A stretch of 64,000 bases of DNA. It comes from Thioclava sp. SK-1. Its GTDB lineage: Bacteria; Pseudomonadota; Alphaproteobacteria; Rhodobacterales; Rhodobacteraceae. Positions 37,089 to 46,211 of this stretch are shown one piece after another; the stretch's first letter is position 1, and each line of letters begins with the position of its first letter. The notes beneath the pieces are model-generated. The model worked only from the letters and a program-made list of their open reading frames with translations, did not search any database and was not told the origin of the DNA. The translations under genes were made by a program, and so were the position numbers. The stretch covers positions 62,001 to 126,000 of the forward strand of contig NZ_MDHA01000044.1 in NCBI RefSeq assembly GCF_001705665.1. Direction: 5' to 3'.

Positions 37089-38540
37089 TCACACCCCGCT
37101 TGCGGGAATGCCCGAACGCTCCACCGGGCGCGGGGCGGTCAGTGCCTTCCATGTCGACAGGGATCGCGTGACCGACATGCCCGGATCACGGGCCACAAAT
37201 TGCCCATGCCCCTCGGGTGCTACAACCTGGCCATCGGCAAAACCGACAACACCGCGGGTCAATGTGTACCGCGGCAGACCTGTCACGGATTTCCCCTCAA
37301 ACACATTGTAATCAATGGCAGATTGTTGATCTTTTGCCGATATCACCTTTTGCGCCTGCGGATCCCAAACCACCAAATCCGCATCCGATCCCACCAAAAC
37401 CGCACCTTTCTTCGGGTAGCAATTCAAAATCTTTGCGATGTTGGTCGATGTCACTGCCACGAATTCATTCATCGTGATCCGGCCCGTGCTCACCCCATAG
37501 GTCCAAAGCATCGGCAAGCGATCTTCCAACCCGCCCGTGCCATTGGGAATTTTTCTGAAATCCCCAAGCCCAAAGCGCTTTTGATCCGTGGTAAAGGCAC
37601 AATGATCGGTCGCCACGCAAGACAATGACCCAGACGAAAGCCCCGCCCAAAGACTGTCTTGATGCTGCTTGTTGCGGAACGGCGGGCTCATCACCCGACG
37701 GGCAGAATGATCCCAATCCTTGTCGAAATACTCGCTTTCATCCAATGTCAGATGCTGGATCAACGGCTCTCCCCAAACCCGCTTGCCCTGCATCTTGGCG
37801 CGGCGAATGGCCTCATGGCTCTCCTCACACGATGTATGCACCACATACAGCGGCACCCCCGCCATATCCGCAATCATAATGGCCCGGTTGGTCGCCTCCC
37901 CCTCCACCTGCGGAGGACGGGAATAGGCATGCGCCTCAGGGCCGCAATTGCCTTCAGCCATCAGCTTGGCTTGCAATTCCGCAACCACATCCCCGTTCTC
38001 CGCATGTACCAAAGGAATAGCGCCCAGCTCAGCACAACGTTTGAACGACGCATACATTTCATCGTCATTGACCATCAACGCGCCTTTATAGGCCATGAAA
38101 TGCTTAAACGTGTTGATGCCCCGCTTTGTCACCTCCTCCATCTCATTGAACACCTGCTCATCCCACCAGGTGATCGCCATATGAAATGAGTAATCACAAT
38201 GCGCCTGTGCCGACTTATTGTCCCACAGCTTCAGCGCATCCAGCAGGCTCTGCCCCGGGTCGGGCAGCGCAAAATCAATCACCATCGTCGTGCCGCCCGC
38301 CAAAGCCGCCCGGGTGCCAGACCCAAAATCATCCGCCGAATATGTTCCCATGAATGGCATTTGCAAATGCGTATGTGGATCAATACCACCGGGCATCACA
38401 TAACATCCCGCCGCATCCAGAACGGTGTCGCCCTGTAACTCCGGGCCAATCGCTATAATCTGCGACCCCTCCACCAATACATCCGCCTCATAGGTCAAAT
38501 CCGCAGTCACAACCGTGCCGCCCTTGATCACTGTGGTCAT
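37089..38540 (-). CDS. hydA: Dihydropyrimidinase (D-hydantoinase), 483 aa
   Basis: It opens dihydrouracil/dihydrothymine rings in reductive pyrimidine breakdown, or hydantoins. The amidohydrolase metal site is intact: His56 and His58 (GGIDPHTHLQ), the carboxylated Lys152 (KHFMAYKGAL), downstream His residues (VHTSCEES) and Asp in ATDHCAFT. Start ATG 38540 has AAGGGG upstream. It lies 192 bases after an N-carbamoyl-amino-acid amidohydrolase gene, which would perform the next step. Dihydropyrimidine dehydrogenase genes are not in the window. Confidence 0.93.
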   Translation of the reverse strand: MTTVIKGGTVVTADLTYEADVLVEGSQIIAIGPELQGDTVLDAAGCYVMPGGIDPHTHLQMPFMGTYSADDFGSGTRAALAGGTTMVIDFALPDPGQSLLDALKLWDNKSAQAHCDYSFHMAITWWDEQVFNEMEEVTKRGINTFKHFMAYKGALMVNDDEMYASFKRCAELGAIPLVHAENGDVVAELQAKLMAEGNCGPEAHAYSRPPQVEGEATNRAIMIADMAGVPLYVVHTSCEESHEAIRRAKMQGKRVWGEPLIQHLTLDESEYFDKDWDHSARRVMSPPFRNKQHQDSLWAGLSSGSLSCVATDHCAFTTDQKRFGLGDFRKIPNGTGGLEDRLPMLWTYGVSTGRITMNEFVAVTSTNIAKILNCYPKKGAVLVGSDADLVVWDPQAQKVISAKDQQSAIDYNVFEGKSVTGLPRYTLTRGVVGFADGQVVAPEGHGQFVARDPGMSVTRSLSTWKALTAPRPVERSGIPASGV

Positions 38541-38732
38541 CGCATGCCCCTTATATTGTCTCTTAAAATCTTAGGTCTCAATTTCACCCCCGGTAAAACG
38601 GCGCAAAGATCATCACATCCCAAACCACTGTCCACTTTCATCTTGCCTGAAATATCCCGGGGGTGAATTGGCGGCTTGGCGCCAAAAGGGGGCTGGCCCC
38701 CTAAGGACACGCAGGCCGCAATCCGCGCCTCG
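38541..38732. other. Intergenic element with G/C-rich hairpin between hyuC-like and hydA genes
   Basis: A perfect palindrome TTGGCGCCAA (38676-38685) is followed immediately by GGGGG-CTGG-CCCCC (38688-38701), after an AAATATCCCGGGGG-type segment (about 38650-38663). Such G/C-block intergenic sequences occur repeatedly in Rhodobacterales genomes in my recollection. They may act as transcript 3'-end structures. No gene is present here. Confidence 0.45.
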
Positions 38733-39983
38733 TCACGCGATGATCACCGCCGTCTCCAACACGGCATGGCACAAGACATCCGTGCCCGCCGCAGCCCATT
38801 GTGGCGAAATCTCTTCCGCCTCGTTATGCGAAATACCCTCCACACATGGGCACATGATCATCGTCGCCGGGGCAATTTTTGCAGCCCAGCATGCATCATG
38901 CCCTGCGCCGGACACCACATCCATATGGCTATACCCCAAACGCTGCGCGGCGGTGCGCACAGCCTCCACCAGATCGGGCGCGAATGTCACAGGATCAAAA
39001 TGTCCCACCGCCTCCACCGTGCAGCCCACACCCAGATCCTCACAGATCGCTTCGGCCGCCCGCTCAATTGCGGCGCGCATCCGGGTCAGCTTTGCCTGAT
39101 CGGGGGTGCGAATATCCACCGTGAATACCACCGATCCGGGCAAGACATTGCGCGAATTGGGCGCAAATTGCATCTGCCCGACACCGCCGACGGCATCAGG
39201 TTGCTCACCCATAGTGACCTCTTGCACCATCTCTAAAATTCGCGCCATCGCAAGCCCGGCATTGACCCGCATCGCCATCGGTGTTGACCCGGTATGGGCC
39301 TCTCTGCCGGTCAGGGTAAATTCCAACCACCACAGCCCCTGACAATGGGTCACAACGCCAATATCACGCGCTTGCGCTTCAAGGATTGGCCCTTGTTCGA
39401 TATGCAGCTCATAATAGGCATGCATTTTGCGCGCGCCCACAGGCTCATCCCCTTTCCAGCCAATCCGCTCCAGTTCCTCGCCATATGTCTTACCCTCCAG
39501 ATCGCGGCGCGAATAGGCATAGCCCATCGTATGCACCCCCGCGAACACGCCCGAGGCCAACATAGCAGGCGCAAACCGCGCCCCTTCTTCATTGGCCCAA
39601 TTGGTCACAACAATCGGGTGTTTCGTCCTGATCCCCAGATCATTCATCGTGCGCACCGCTTCCAAAGCGCCCAAAACCCCAAGCACGCCGTCGAATTTCC
39701 CGCCTGTCGGCTGTGTATCCAAATGCGAGCCCATATAGACCGGCAACGCATCAGGATCTTCGCCTGCACGGGTGGCAAACATCGTGCCCATCTGATCCAC
39801 ACCCATCACCATTCCCGCTTCTTCGCACCATGTTTGAAACAGTGCACGGCCCTGGGCATCCTCATCGGTCAATGTCTGGCGGTTGTTGCCGCCCGCGATC
39901 CCCGGACCGATCTGCGCCATTTGCATCAGGCTGTCCCACAGGCGTTGGGGATTGATGCGAAGGTTTTGGGCGACGGCTGGCAT
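38733..39983 (-). CDS. Zn-dependent M20-type N-carbamoyl amidohydrolase (beta-ureidopropionase-like), 416 aa
   Basis: M20/M28-type metal ligands are visible: GSHLDTQPTGGKFDGVLG, NEEGARFAPAMLASGV and ELHIEQGPILE. Together with GREAHTGSTPMAMR these mark the hydantoinase/carbamoylase family, which includes beta-ureidopropionase, N-carbamoyl-L-amino-acid hydrolase and allantoate amidohydrolase. The dihydropyrimidinase gene that follows favours N-carbamoyl-beta-alanine as substrate. ATG 39983 (MPAVAQN) has AGGAGAGACCT upstream and gives family length; the open frame extends 32 codons further. A RutR-like palindrome lies 115-130 bases upstream. Confidence 0.88.
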   Translation of the reverse strand: MPAVAQNLRINPQRLWDSLMQMAQIGPGIAGGNNRQTLTDEDAQGRALFQTWCEEAGMVMGVDQMGTMFATRAGEDPDALPVYMGSHLDTQPTGGKFDGVLGVLGALEAVRTMNDLGIRTKHPIVVTNWANEEGARFAPAMLASGVFAGVHTMGYAYSRRDLEGKTYGEELERIGWKGDEPVGARKMHAYYELHIEQGPILEAQARDIGVVTHCQGLWWLEFTLTGREAHTGSTPMAMRVNAGLAMARILEMVQEVTMGEQPDAVGGVGQMQFAPNSRNVLPGSVVFTVDIRTPDQAKLTRMRAAIERAAEAICEDLGVGCTVEAVGHFDPVTFAPDLVEAVRTAAQRLGYSHMDVVSGAGHDACWAAKIAPATMIMCPCVEGISHNEAEEISPQWAAAGTDVLCHAVLETAVIIA

Positions 39984-40097
39984 AGGTCTCTCCTTATCGG
40001 GATCGGCGCCCAAGCGCCGTGATATGCACCCCCGGCCCAACCGGCATCCGTTTGCGACAGCACAAGCACAAAGCACCACGGCCAGACAGGGGCATTT

Positions 40098-40113
40098 TTG
40101 ACCAATCGGTCAG
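40098..40113. promoter_or_regulatory. RutR-like palindromic operator upstream of the pyrimidine-degradation genes
   Basis: The site reads TTGACCA-AT-CGGTCAG. It matches the RutR consensus TTGACCAnnTGGTCAA, which I know from Escherichia coli, at 14 of the 16 positions (or 12 of 14 fixed ones). The core TGACC/GGTCA is a perfect dyad. RutR is a TetR-family repressor released by uracil/thymine that controls pyrimidine use. The position upstream of amidohydrolase and hydA fits. The regulator gene is not in the window. Confidence 0.5.
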
Positions 40114-40236
40114 GGACATCGGGACATGATCCGCACAACACGTCAAGACAACTGCAGCCCATCGCGCCGCGTCACCGGTTTGAACCCGCAAAATTGCATA
40201 AAATTTCATCAACGCCAGACGCGTCGGGGCGTGGGC

Positions 40237-41310
40237 TTAAACCTGCCGGCCTTGCGCAAACAGATGCAGTTGCATCTTTTGGCTATAGGGCCGGTGCGGC
40301 CCATAGATCATATCAGGCGCGCCCCAATGGGCGGGCATATTCATTCCATTGGGCCATGGCTGCGGCTCTAGGCACAGCGCATCATGTGCCCGATAGGCCC
40401 GGCCCCCCTTACCGCTCACAGCCCCCGACAATTGCCCACCGGTATAAAGTTGCACGGCGGGCTGATCGGTTTGCAGATGCAGGCAACGACCAGAGCCGGG
40501 ATCACACAACCGCAGCCAGCCTTCGTCCAAACACAGGCAATGATCATAATCCGCCAACAGCCCGCTGCGTATGGCGGTAAGAGGCTGACGCATATTACGA
40601 AAATCAAACGGCGTCGCCCCAACAGGCGCGGGCGCATGCGGGATCAAATCCGGACCCACAGGCAAATATCGTGCCGCAGGCGCGGTGATCTGCATCTCTA
40701 AGGCGGATTTGGGTCGGGCCGCCAGCGCGCGCCCGCCCGCAAGCGCAAAATAGCTGTGATGGGTCAACGCCAGCGGGGTTGGTGCATCGGTCTGCGCGAC
40801 ATAGGACAGGCCAAGCACCACACCGCCGCCCTTATCAGGATCGGCCGCACGCAGATCATATGTCAGCTGCAAATCCACCTGACCGGGAAAACCCTGATCC
40901 CCATCGGGGCTGGTCAGGCTCAGCGTGACATGTGTGGCGCTGTGATCCAGCAGCTTCCACAGCCTGCGATCAAACCCCTGCGCCCCGCCATGCAAACAGG
41001 TCGTGCCCTCATTTCGTGACAAATCATGGTGCCGTCCCTGCACGACAACCTGTCCCCCGGCAATCCGATTGGCCACACGACCAATCGTCGCACCAAAAAA
41101 GCTGCGATGCGCCAGATATCCATCCAAAGTATCATGGCCCAGCACGATATCATCGACCACGCCATCTGCATCAGGGCATAGCAGCGCCTGAACAGCCGCA
41201 CCAAAGGTCATGATCCGCACCGTCACATTGTCCAACGCCAATGTCACACATTCTACGGCCCGACCATCGGGCAGATGCCCAAAGATCTGAACCTGCGGTC
41301 TAGGCGTCAT
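40237..41310 (-). CDS. galM: Aldose 1-epimerase (mutarotase), 357 aa
   Basis: It interconverts alpha and beta anomers of galactose, glucose or arabinose so that the sugar dehydrogenase receives the right form. The fold-typical GRVANRIAGG, LHGG, the catalytic His in LTHHSYFALAG and the C-terminal CLEPQPWPNGMN (catalytic Glu) are present. Start ATG 41310 lies within the 3' end of the upstream dehydrogenase gene (11-base overlap), so the two are coupled. It is the last gene of the 13-kb sugar regulon. Confidence 0.9.
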   Translation of the reverse strand: MTPRPQVQIFGHLPDGRAVECVTLALDNVTVRIMTFGAAVQALLCPDADGVVDDIVLGHDTLDGYLAHRSFFGATIGRVANRIAGGQVVVQGRHHDLSRNEGTTCLHGGAQGFDRRLWKLLDHSATHVTLSLTSPDGDQGFPGQVDLQLTYDLRAADPDKGGGVVLGLSYVAQTDAPTPLALTHHSYFALAGGRALAARPKSALEMQITAPAARYLPVGPDLIPHAPAPVGATPFDFRNMRQPLTAIRSGLLADYDHCLCLDEGWLRLCDPGSGRCLHLQTDQPAVQLYTGGQLSGAVSGKGGRAYRAHDALCLEPQPWPNGMNMPAHWGAPDMIYGPHRPYSQKMQLHLFAQGRQV

Positions 41311-42241
41311 GGAAGGCCTCGACCTCGGTTCTTTTGCCCAATAGAAACGCATCCGCAACCAGTTGCAGCGGCGTAACATCCACATCGGACTGCCCCGATG
41401 CGATTAAGGCGGCAAACTGTTGATACAGGCGCAGATATTCCTGATCCTGCGCTGTGATCACATCCGCGCCATCCACCACAAGCCGCGCGCCGCCATCATG
41501 CAACGTGACCGTAGCGCCCTGCGCGCGCACCACGATATCCCATGTCTGCGGCCCGGTCTGGCGCCAATCGAATACCGCAGATACAGGCGCGCCAGAGGCC
41601 ATGCGCATTTCCATCTGCGCCGCAATCGGCGCCTGACAATTTTGCGGCACTTCCAACATCGCCTGGGTGACATGCACCGGTTGCGGTAAAATCCGCGTCA
41701 GAATTGATAAGGCATTGATACCCGGATCAAACACGCCCAAACCGCCCGGCTGCCAGATCCATTCCTGCCCCGGATGCCAGTGGCGCACATCCTCTTTCCA
41801 GGTAATCTCAACGCCGGTGATGGTGGCGCGCGACAAGATCCGCCGTGCCTCTTCCACAGCGGCAGCTTCGCGCGAATGCCATGTGGCAAACAGCGTCACA
41901 CCGGCATCTTTCGCGATTTTCTGCAAGGCCTGCACCTCACAGACAGAGGCGCCGGGTGGCTTTTCCAACATCACATGACGCCCGGCGGCCAATGCTTGCG
42001 CGGCCTGATCAAACCGCCCCTGCGGCGGCGTGCACAGCGTGATCGCCGCCACATCCGGATGCGCCGCCAACAACGCGGAAATATCATGATGATGGGCCAC
42101 GCCATCCAATGTCGCATTGCGGCTGGCCACGGCGGTCAGCTGCAATTGCGGCACCTGCGCGATAGACGGCAGATGCTGATTTCGCGCAATCGTGCCAAGC
42201 CCGACAAGGCCAAGCTGTATCAGGGGGCTTTGGTCAGCCAT
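41300..42241 (-). CDS. Gfo/Idh/MocA dehydrogenase, probable D-galactose/L-arabinose 1-dehydrogenase (313 aa)
   Basis: The N-terminal Rossmann fold (LGLVGLGTIARNQHLPSI) and the EKPPGAS motif with catalytic Lys place it in the Gfo/Idh/MocA family. Family members with this size oxidise L-arabinose or D-galactose at C1 to the lactone. The surroundings (lactonase, sugar-acid dehydratase, KDPGal kinase and aldolase, mutarotase) strongly support that role here. NAD or NADP preference cannot be read with confidence. Start ATG 42241 has AGGAGCC upstream; a TATATA-containing 62-base gap separates it from the lactonase gene, so an internal promoter is possible. Confidence 0.85.
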   Translation of the reverse strand: MADQSPLIQLGLVGLGTIARNQHLPSIAQVPQLQLTAVASRNATLDGVAHHHDISALLAAHPDVAAITLCTPPQGRFDQAAQALAAGRHVMLEKPPGASVCEVQALQKIAKDAGVTLFATWHSREAAAVEEARRILSRATITGVEITWKEDVRHWHPGQEWIWQPGGLGVFDPGINALSILTRILPQPVHVTQAMLEVPQNCQAPIAAQMEMRMASGAPVSAVFDWRQTGPQTWDIVVRAQGATVTLHDGGARLVVDGADVITAQDQEYLRLYQQFAALIASGQSDVDVTPLQLVADAFLLGKRTEVEAFHDA

Positions 42242-42303
42242 AGCTGGCTCCTATATATAAATCAGCGTGTTACGGATTTCGTCCCTGGGAAGTGGACGGA
42301 AGA

Positions 42304-43173
42304 TCACATATGCGACAGATCAATGGCAGGCTCCGCCCGACCCGCGCCCGACCCGTGCAGCGCAAAGGTTGTCCCGGCCAGGGGGGCATCATTAAGCGCC
42401 TGCGCGGACATGCCCTCGGTCGCAGAGGTGCAAAACAGCACGTCCAATTGCGCACCACCAAAGGCCGGACATGTCACATGCGGCACCGGCACCGGATGTC
42501 GGGCGATAAACGCACCATCGGGGGACAAGACATGCACCGCCCCATCGCCCCAGCAGGCGACATGCAACCGCCCTAGCGCATCGGTGATCGCGCCATCGGG
42601 GTTCAACCCATGCGCGGCCAGATCAGCAAAAACACGTTCGGGACCATCGGGCCAGCCCTGCGCATTCAGCCCCACGGCAAATATCTTTTGCTGCGGCGTA
42701 TCGGCATAATACGCGGTGGTGCCATCGGGAGAAAAACAGATCGCATTGGGAATGGTGATCCCCTGCACCACTGAGCGCAATGTGCCACGCCAATAGCGGT
42801 AGATCGCACCGGCACCGGGCTGTGCGCGCCGCCCCATCGTGCCAATCCAGAACCCGCCATGCGGATCGGCCCTCCCATCATTGGAACGGGTCAGGGTGTT
42901 ATCGGCCTCTAGGTCCAGCAAACGGTGCAGCGCATGGCTGTCAATCCGATACCGCCACAGCGCCGATTGCGATGCCAGCACCATCGTATCATCATCCACC
43001 CATCCCGCTGCCGAGAACATCTCTGGCAGTGGCTGATCGCGGTTCATCCCTGTAGCGGGGTCATGCGACAGCAAACGCTGCCCAGTGATATCGAACCAGA
43101 ACAATCGCTTAAGCCCCGGATGCCACAGCGCACCCTCGCCCAGGGCGCAGGGCTTGTGATCAAGCGGTGTCAT
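42304..43173 (-). CDS. SMP-30/gluconolactonase-family sugar lactonase (289 aa)
   Basis: The six-bladed propeller of SMP-30 type is recognisable from GEGALWHPGLKRLFWFDITG, SNDGRADPHGGFWIGTMG (metal-binding Asn/Asp) and NPDGAITDALGRLHVACWG. It hydrolyses the aldonolactone (galactono- or arabinono-lactone) made by the dehydrogenase. The start overlaps the dgoA stop by four bases (ATGA), so expression is coupled to it. Confidence 0.9.
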   Translation of the reverse strand: MTPLDHKPCALGEGALWHPGLKRLFWFDITGQRLLSHDPATGMNRDQPLPEMFSAAGWVDDDTMVLASQSALWRYRIDSHALHRLLDLEADNTLTRSNDGRADPHGGFWIGTMGRRAQPGAGAIYRYWRGTLRSVVQGITIPNAICFSPDGTTAYYADTPQQKIFAVGLNAQGWPDGPERVFADLAAHGLNPDGAITDALGRLHVACWGDGAVHVLSPDGAFIARHPVPVPHVTCPAFGGAQLDVLFCTSATEGMSAQALNDAPLAGTTFALHGSGAGRAEPAIDLSHM

Positions 43174-43784
43174 GCTTCACCCCCGGCCGCGTCATCATAG
43201 GCGGCCACAATGGCCTGCGCCCGGTCGTGAATCTGATCGACGCTCAGACCCGGCGTATACAGTGCCGTTCCAAGGCCAAACCCATCAGCGCCGGCGGAAA
43301 TCCATTGTGCGAAATTCTCTGGCCCTGCCCCGCCAACGGCATAGACAGGGCAATCGCGTGGCAACACGGCACGCATCGCCTTCAGCCCGGCAGGCCCGGC
43401 CATCGACCCGGGGAATAGCTTCAACCCATATGCTCCGGCTTTCAGCGCGCCAAAGGCCTCGGTCGGGGTAAAGACGCCGGGCCATGATTGCAGCCCCAGC
43501 GCAACGGTTTTGGCGATCACATCGGCGTCGAAATTGGGCGAGACGATCAACTGCCCCCCCACCGCCGCAACCTGTGTCACCTGCTCTACGCTCAGCACCG
43601 TTCCCGCGCCGATCATCGCATTGCCCTGTGCCATATCAACCATCGCAGAAATCGAATCCAGCGGATCGGGTGAATTCAACGGCACCTCAATCATAGTGAT
43701 CCCGCAATCAATCAGACATTGCGCGACAGGCGCGGCATGATCTGGTGTGATACCGCGTAGAATTGCGATCAAGTTCCGTGTCAT
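43170..43784 (-). CDS. dgoA: 2-dehydro-3-deoxy-6-phosphogalactonate aldolase (204 aa)
   Basis: A class I KDPG/KDPGal aldolase that splits the phosphorylated acid to pyruvate and glyceraldehyde 3-phosphate. AILRGITPDHA, MIEVPLNSPDP (catalytic Glu region), GAGTVLS, the Schiff-base Lys in GLKLFPGS and VYAVGGAGPEN are present. The N-terminal RNLIAILRG and VPLNSP favour the DgoA rather than Eda branch, as does its position directly after dgoK, with an ATGA overlap at 43781-43784. Confidence 0.92.
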   Translation of the reverse strand: MTRNLIAILRGITPDHAAPVAQCLIDCGITMIEVPLNSPDPLDSISAMVDMAQGNAMIGAGTVLSVEQVTQVAAVGGQLIVSPNFDADVIAKTVALGLQSWPGVFTPTEAFGALKAGAYGLKLFPGSMAGPAGLKAMRAVLPRDCPVYAVGGAGPENFAQWISAGADGFGLGTALYTPGLSVDQIHDRAQAIVAAYDDAAGGEA

Positions 43785-44680
43785 ACGGTCTCCTTCCGGC
43801 GGGCCATTGCCAGCCCTTTGATGACCAAATCGGCCCCGTCAAATATGTGCGACCGATGGCCCAGCAACTGCAAGCCCTGCGCATAGCGCGCCGCCAGATC
43901 GCCACTGCCGATCACCGCGATGGGGCGGGTCGCGCGGCGAATATGGCGCAGCTCATCCCCGATCAACAGGCCCGACAGGCGCGCGCGGGCTTGCGCGGGC
44001 GTAAGGTCGTGCAAAAGCGCCTCCGCGCGCAAGGCAAACAGATGCGCCAAAGCCCCGGTTGCGCCCAGCTCAACACCCTTGGCAAAGGCCGCGCCCTGGG
44101 GACCCGCATCCGCGCCCTCCTCGGCCACCATAGACAGCCGCAAAACCGACTGCTGTGACAAAAGCGCGAACAGCTCCCCCGTCATATACGTGGTAAAACC
44201 GGTGACCGTTTGGCCCGCGACCATGACATGTTTTGAATGTGTGCCGGGCAAAATGACCTGATCGAACTGATCAGCGTGATCTGCCAGCAACCCGGCGATC
44301 TGCGTTTCCTCACCGCGCATCACATCCGCCGGGGCAGCTTGCGACAAACCCGGCACGATTTGCACCGCAATGCGTGGATCATCTGTGACAATCGTCATCA
44401 ACGCACCCGCGCTGACCGCTGCACAGGGCAAGCCACGATACGGCGCCTCTTGCCAGCCCGTGCGCGCCCCGACCATGCCGCAGGCAATCACTGGCACGCG
44501 TGTTTTCTGGCCCAGCCACCCATCGATCAGCGCCAAAAGCGCAGGTTCAAACCCGTCGCGCGACAGCGTCCCCATCCCCGCAGCGGACGTGGCCTGATCC
44601 ACAATCTGCGTCCCTGCCATCGCATAAGCCCGCAGATGCGACGTGCCCCAATCGACCGCAATCCAATCCATCTGCATCAT
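43781..44680 (-). CDS. dgoK: 2-dehydro-3-deoxygalactonokinase (299 aa)
   Basis: It phosphorylates 2-keto-3-deoxygalactonate in the De Ley-Doudoroff pathway. Family-typical segments are WIAVDWGTSHLRAY, the GMVGARTGWQEAPY motif, LPGTHSKHV and MTGELFALL. The start was set at ATG 44680, which overlaps the stop of the aldehyde dehydrogenase gene (ATGA); the open frame extends 15 codons upstream inside that gene. Confidence 0.92.
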   Translation of the reverse strand: MMQMDWIAVDWGTSHLRAYAMAGTQIVDQATSAAGMGTLSRDGFEPALLALIDGWLGQKTRVPVIACGMVGARTGWQEAPYRGLPCAAVSAGALMTIVTDDPRIAVQIVPGLSQAAPADVMRGEETQIAGLLADHADQFDQVILPGTHSKHVMVAGQTVTGFTTYMTGELFALLSQQSVLRLSMVAEEGADAGPQGAAFAKGVELGATGALAHLFALRAEALLHDLTPAQARARLSGLLIGDELRHIRRATRPIAVIGSGDLAARYAQGLQLLGHRSHIFDGADLVIKGLAMARRKETV

Positions 44681-46182
44681 TGCAAATCGCGCGGCAACAG
44701 CGCCTGCGGCAGGTTTTGATAACATACCGGGCGCAAGAAGCGCCGGATGGCCATTGTGCCCACAGAGGTGGCGCCGAAATTCGTGCTTGCGGGATAGGGG
44801 CCGCCGTGCACCATCGTGTCGCTTACCTCCACCCCGGTGGGAAAGCCGTTGACCATCACCCGGCCCGCCTTGCGTTCCAGCACCGGCATCAGGGCCTGCG
44901 CCGCATCCGTATCAGCGTCCTCCAAATGCAAGGTCACGGTCAACTGACCGCTAAGCGATTGCGCCACCTTGCGCATTTCATCCATATCGCGGACGGTCAC
45001 CAGAATGCCGACCGGGCCAAAGATCTCATGCGCCAATGCCGGGGTGGTCAGCCAATCCTGTGCACTAACAGAAAACAGCCCCGGCGCACCGTTGCGCGCG
45101 TCACTGGTCGCATGCATTATAGGTCTCACCCCTTTGACCTGCATAAGCGCGTCAGTGCCCGCCCGGCAGGCCTGTGCGATCCCTTCGGTCAGCATGGGTT
45201 GTGGGCCCACGCCTTGCAACGCGACGCTTGCCGCATCGGCCACCGCGCTGGCCTGGCTGTCCAACACCACCGCCACGCCGGGATTGGTGCAAAACTGCCC
45301 CACGCCCATGGTCAAGGACCCCGCCCATGCTGTGCCAATCTGCGCGCCACGCGCCTGACCGGCCTGTGGTAAGATGAACATCGGGTTGATCGAGCCAAGC
45401 TCACCGAAAAATGGAATTGGAACGGGCCGCTGGGCGCACAGATCAAACAGCGCCCGCCCGCCGCGCAAACCGCCGGTAAAGCCCACTGCGCAGATCAGCG
45501 GATGGCAGACAAGCGCCGCGCCAACCGATTGTGCGCCGCCGTGCACGAAGGAAAACACGCCCGCATCCATGCCACATGAGGCAATCGCGGCGGTGATCGC
45601 CTCTGCCACCAGCTCACCCGTGCCCGGATGTGCCTCGTGTCCCTTCACGACAACAGGACAACCCGCAGCCAACGCAGAGGCCGTATCCCCGCCCGCCACT
45701 GAAAACGCCAATGGGAAATTCGATGCCCCGAACACCGCCACCGGGCCAATCGGACGCTGCATCATGCGCAAATCTGGCCGCGGCAAAGGCGCGCGGTCGG
45801 GCAAGGCCGGATCATGACGGCGATCCAGATAGGTCCCTTCGCGGATGTGGTTGGCAAACAGCCGTAGCTGCCCGGTGGTGCGCCCACGCTCACCGTCAAG
45901 ACGCGCAACGGGCAGACCGGTCTCGGCGGTGGCAATCTGCGTCAAGGCCGCGCCGCGCGCCTCGATCTCATGTGCGATTGTGTCCAGCAATGTCGCGCGC
46001 GCCTCACGCGTGGTGGCGGCGAAACTGTCAAAGGCGGCCTCGGCGGCCAAAACGGCGCGGTCAATCAGCTCTGGGTTGCCTTTGGACACAGGATGACCGG
46101 GGCCGTCAATCTGGCTGGCGGTGAATGTGTCATCGCTGCCAATGCGGGCGCCCGCAATCAGATGTTGGCCGTGAAATGTCAT
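44677..46182 (-). CDS. 2-oxoglutarate semialdehyde (2,5-dioxovalerate) dehydrogenase (501 aa)
   Basis: An aldehyde dehydrogenase of the type that finishes the non-phosphorylating pentose pathway, giving 2-oxoglutarate. Catalytic residues are Cys298 (GQFCTNPG), Glu261 (FGELGSINP) and Asn155 (FGASNFPLAF). The GQFCTNPG and ELGSINP patterns match the NADP-preferring KGSADH group more than general aldehyde dehydrogenases. Its place between the sugar-acid dehydratase and dgoK indicates that a pentose branch is encoded together with the galactose branch. Confidence 0.88.
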   Translation of the reverse strand: MTFHGQHLIAGARIGSDDTFTASQIDGPGHPVSKGNPELIDRAVLAAEAAFDSFAATTREARATLLDTIAHEIEARGAALTQIATAETGLPVARLDGERGRTTGQLRLFANHIREGTYLDRRHDPALPDRAPLPRPDLRMMQRPIGPVAVFGASNFPLAFSVAGGDTASALAAGCPVVVKGHEAHPGTGELVAEAITAAIASCGMDAGVFSFVHGGAQSVGAALVCHPLICAVGFTGGLRGGRALFDLCAQRPVPIPFFGELGSINPMFILPQAGQARGAQIGTAWAGSLTMGVGQFCTNPGVAVVLDSQASAVADAASVALQGVGPQPMLTEGIAQACRAGTDALMQVKGVRPIMHATSDARNGAPGLFSVSAQDWLTTPALAHEIFGPVGILVTVRDMDEMRKVAQSLSGQLTVTLHLEDADTDAAQALMPVLERKAGRVMVNGFPTGVEVSDTMVHGGPYPASTNFGATSVGTMAIRRFLRPVCYQNLPQALLPRDLQ

Positions 46183-46211
46183 TGCAAACTCCTTGAATTC
46201 AGTGCCGCCGC

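Noticed and set aside
37089-39983. Hydantoin-utilisation operon
   Set aside because: Not excluded enzymatically, but no hydantoin racemase or transporter is present and the RutR-like site favours pyrimidine breakdown.
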